Source of the DNA: Alphaproteobacteria bacterium
GTDB lineage: Bacteria > Pseudomonadota > Alphaproteobacteria > Micropepsales > Micropepsaceae
Direction: 5' to 3'
Assembly (NCBI GenBank): GCA_017983635.1
Contig: JAGOBA010000017.1
Span: 1-64,000, forward strand
DNA: 64,000 bases
A program made the translations under genes and the position numbers. The stretch's first letter is position 1, and every line of letters starts with the position of its first letter. Under the pieces are notes generated by a model. It made no database searches. It had not been told where the DNA came from and was given only the letters and a program-made list of their open reading frames with translations. Positions 62,909 to 64,000 of this stretch are shown piece by piece.

Positions 62909-63158
62909 AGGATCGCAGAACCAGAGCTTGGCCTCCTTAGCGAGGTGACTTCGAGTCCGGCATTGTCCGCAAGCATCCAAGCGAGCCTTCGGCCTACGAT
63001 CCGCCTGAACCTACGTCTACGGACGATCAGCGGTGCGACATCCGCTCTCGAACGTTCCCCGTTGTCCAATGTTGAATGACCTACTTTGCATGAAAAGGCT
63101 GGTGGTGAAGAGATCTGTTACTTCGCTAGTCCGAGGGTGGCGGGGTTCGAATCCCCGC
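62763..63158 (+). repeat. Three copies of a two-hairpin module
   Basis: Each copy has GGTGAAG, about 9-10 nt, then TACTTCG (stem GTGAAG/CTTCGY), followed after 10-13 nt by a GC-rich hairpin. Copy 1: 62763-62785 then AGCTCCAC/GTGGGGCT (62795-62813). Copy 2: 62856-62878 then GCGGGAC/GTCCCGC (62890-62908). Copy 3: 63104-63126 then GCGGGG/CCCCGC (63140-63158), which is the tRNA T arm. The first stems are conserved in sequence; the second stems differ in sequence but keep the fold. Confidence 0.65.
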
Positions 63159-63201
63159 GGTCAGGCGCAAGCCTGGCCTAGCTCAGTGGCAGAGCATCGG
63201 A
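63130..63201 (+). other. Circularly permuted tRNA-like sequence
   Basis: A 3' tRNA half comes first: anticodon-stem 3' strand TCCGA (63130-63134), GGGTGG, T arm CGGGG-TTCGAAT-CCCCG (63141-63157), acceptor 3' strand GGTCAGG (63159-63165). A linker follows (c, gcaa, g). Then a 5' half: acceptor CCTGGCC (63172-63178), TA, D arm GCTC-AGTGGCA-GAGC (63181-63195), A26, anticodon-stem 5' strand TCGGA (63197-63201). Acceptor (7 bp, one G-T), D, anticodon (5 perfect bp) and T stems all pair across the permuted halves. No CCA is encoded and C158 is extra. It may be a permuted tRNA, a tRNA-like domain or a rearranged relic. Confidence 0.6.
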
Positions 63202-63358
63202 AGCCCGAAAGGGCAGTGCAGTCTCGCCTGTTCCCCAGCCCCGCGTCGCAATCCGCGCGAACCCACAAATACCAATCCGGTAGATGTGGACATACGCGCC
63301 GGTCCCACAGTAGGAAATTGGCTCCGCCACTAACCGCTGTTTTCCTGGAGTTCCTGCC

Positions 63359-64000
63359 ATGACCGAGAGCGCCTTCAACGCTGCCGATACCGCGTGGATG
63401 ATTGCAGCGACGGCGCTCGTCCTCATGATGACCTTGCCGGGATTGGCGCTGTTCTACGCCGGCATGGTCCGGCGCAAGAACGTACTCGCAACCATGGCGC
63501 AGTCGGCGGCGGCAACCGCGCTGGTCTCGATCCTCTGGGTCGTCGCGGGCTACTCGCTCGCCTTCGTCGGCGGCGGAAGCGTCATCGGCACACTTGATCG
63601 ATTCTTACTCCTGGGAATGGGGATGGAGAGCGCAAACCCGCTCGCGACCAACCTCCCGGAGGCGTTGTTCATGATTTATCAGATGACGTTCGCCGTCATC
63701 ACCGTAGCACTCGTTGCCGGCAGCGTGGCCGAGCGCCTTCGCTTCGATGCGTTTCTCGCGTTTTGCATTCTTTGGCTCATGATCGTCTACGTGCCGATCG
63801 CGCATTGGGTGTGGGGTGGAGGGTTCCTCGGAACCATGGGCGTCCTCGATTTCGCCGGCGGCACCGTCGTGCACATCAATGCAGGCGTCGCCGGTCTCGT
63901 CGCCGCCTATTTCCTCGGCCCCCGCCTCGGTTTCGGCAAGGAGAACCTAGCCCCCTTCGACCTCTCGCTCGCCGTCATCGGCACGGGTCTCCTTTGGGTC
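63359..64000 (+). CDS. amtB: Ammonium transporter (5' part; runs off the window)
   Basis: ATG 63359, after GGAG 9 nt upstream, opens a frame to the window end (214 codons). Residues MTESAFNAADTAWMIAATAL and ALFYAGMVRRKNVLATMAQS match the Amt N-terminus with no long signal sequence. DFAGGTVVHINAG carries the conserved Asp and the first pore His; QMTFAVITVALVAG is the Phe gate region. Amt channels import ammonium. glnK, often upstream, is not here; the upstream region is the structured non-coding stretch. No clear sigma-54 site was found. Confidence 0.95.
   Translation, partial: MTESAFNAADTAWMIAATALVLMMTLPGLALFYAGMVRRKNVLATMAQSAAATALVSILWVVAGYSLAFVGGGSVIGTLDRFLLLGMGMESANPLATNLPEALFMIYQMTFAVITVALVAGSVAERLRFDAFLAFCILWLMIVYVPIAHWVWGGGFLGTMGVLDFAGGTVVHINAGVAGLVAAYFLGPRLGFGKENLAPFDLSLAVIGTGLLWV

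Noticed and set aside
62650-62940. 96-codon frame in the structured region, reading K-R-S-D-T-S at the module copies
   Set aside because: No Shine-Dalgarno or family resemblance. The in-frame similarity between copies 1 and 2 follows from the DNA repeat, and copy 3 lies in another frame.
63104-63240. Permuted alphaproteobacterial tmRNA (ssrA)
   Set aside because: The order of halves fits, but a full D stem (GCTC/GAGC) and an anticodon stem are present, and no tag reading frame of the AANDN type is seen. A covariance search should still be done.
63300-63358. Sigma-54 promoter for amtB
   Set aside because: I looked for GG-N10-GC with the usual flanks and found no convincing match in the 60 bp before the start.
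63033-63362. 109-codon frame running through the tRNA-like sequence into amtB
   Set aside because: Its sequence (RGWRGSNPRGQ) is the usual translation of a tRNA T arm, and it overlaps the amtB start.
1-64000. CRISPR arrays, rRNA operons, prophage or IS transposase genes
   Set aside because: I found no regularly spaced repeats with unique spacers, no rRNA motifs and no transposase or phage structural proteins.

Overview
The window is GC-rich chromosomal DNA with the gene neighbourhoods of an alphaproteobacterium. Signs of this are the rnd-like/kdsD/lptC/lptA/lptB/rpoN/hpf/ptsN string, the murA/DUF2948/hisD/UPF0262/phosphatase/infA/maf/rng/yacG string, a LexA box of the alphaproteobacterial GTTC-N7-GTTC type, and a complex-I-associated NAD-binding protein. 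The order fits Caulobacterales/Hyphomonadaceae-like or Rhizobiales-like genomes; the sequence alone does not settle the genus. Most of the window is housekeeping.

Layout. 1-0.6 kb: a LuxR-type regulator lacking most of its N-terminal domain. 0.6-7.4 kb (minus): EIIA-Ntr, hibernation factor, sigma-54, LPS transport genes lptB/A/C, arabinose-5-phosphate isomerase and a RNase D-like exonuclease. 7.6-9.9 kb (minus): rRNA modification enzymes and a spermidine-synthase-like methyltransferase fold. 10.0-11.0 kb: a VOC protein, a 540-bp gap holding an orphan SOS promoter and palindromes, and tRNA-Leu(CAG). 11-19 kb: NDUFA9-like protein, uppP and gltD-gltB (glutamate synthase). 19-28 kb: two GSTs, PHA depolymerase, phosphodiesterase, beta-lactamase-fold esterase, an HMA-like/MtgA fusion, queG, a TPR protein and an epimerase. 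28.9-32.6 kb: two GT4s, a GT2 and a methyltransferase, likely for LPS core or surface glycan. 32.7-35.5 kb: thrS and infC (infC appears to start at ATC). 35.7-37.2 kb: two tandem LuxR-type regulators. 37.2-45.5 kb: a saccharopine-dehydrogenase-like/DUF4166 protein (probable CTG start), lipoprotein, GDPD, membrane protein, a possible NlpC/P60-like exported protein, a beta/gamma-crystallin-like protein, an MFS symporter, tRNA-Thr(GGT) and msrA. 45.9-53.6 kb: the murA-to-yacG string and an isocitrate-lyase-family enzyme. 53.7-57.7 kb: a His/Gly-rich secreted protein, a D-threonine-aldolase-type enzyme, GNAT, MGMT-like protein and aldo/keto reductase. 57.7-58.8 kb: a more AT-rich island with one lipoprotein gene between inverted repeats. 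58.9-62.3 kb: CHRD protein, YqeY-like, acyl-CoA dehydrogenase, membrane protein and thioesterase.

62.3-63.36 kb is the most unusual part: about 1,050 bp with no convincing gene but dense RNA-like structure. It has a strong terminator whose left arm can also pair upstream (attenuator-like), three copies of a two-hairpin module, and a tRNA-like sequence in circularly permuted order (T arm and acceptor 3' strand first, a 4-nt linker, then acceptor 5' strand and D arm). All cloverleaf stems, including the anticodon stem, pair across the permuted halves. It lies upstream of an ammonium transporter gene (amtB) that runs off the window.

The genes work mainly in envelope assembly (LPS transport, Kdo precursor, undecaprenyl phosphate recycling, MurA, MtgA, glycosyltransferases), nitrogen assimilation (GltBD, AmtB, sigma-54, EIIA-Ntr) and translation (ThrS, IF-1, IF-3, two tRNAs, hibernation factor, rRNA modification).
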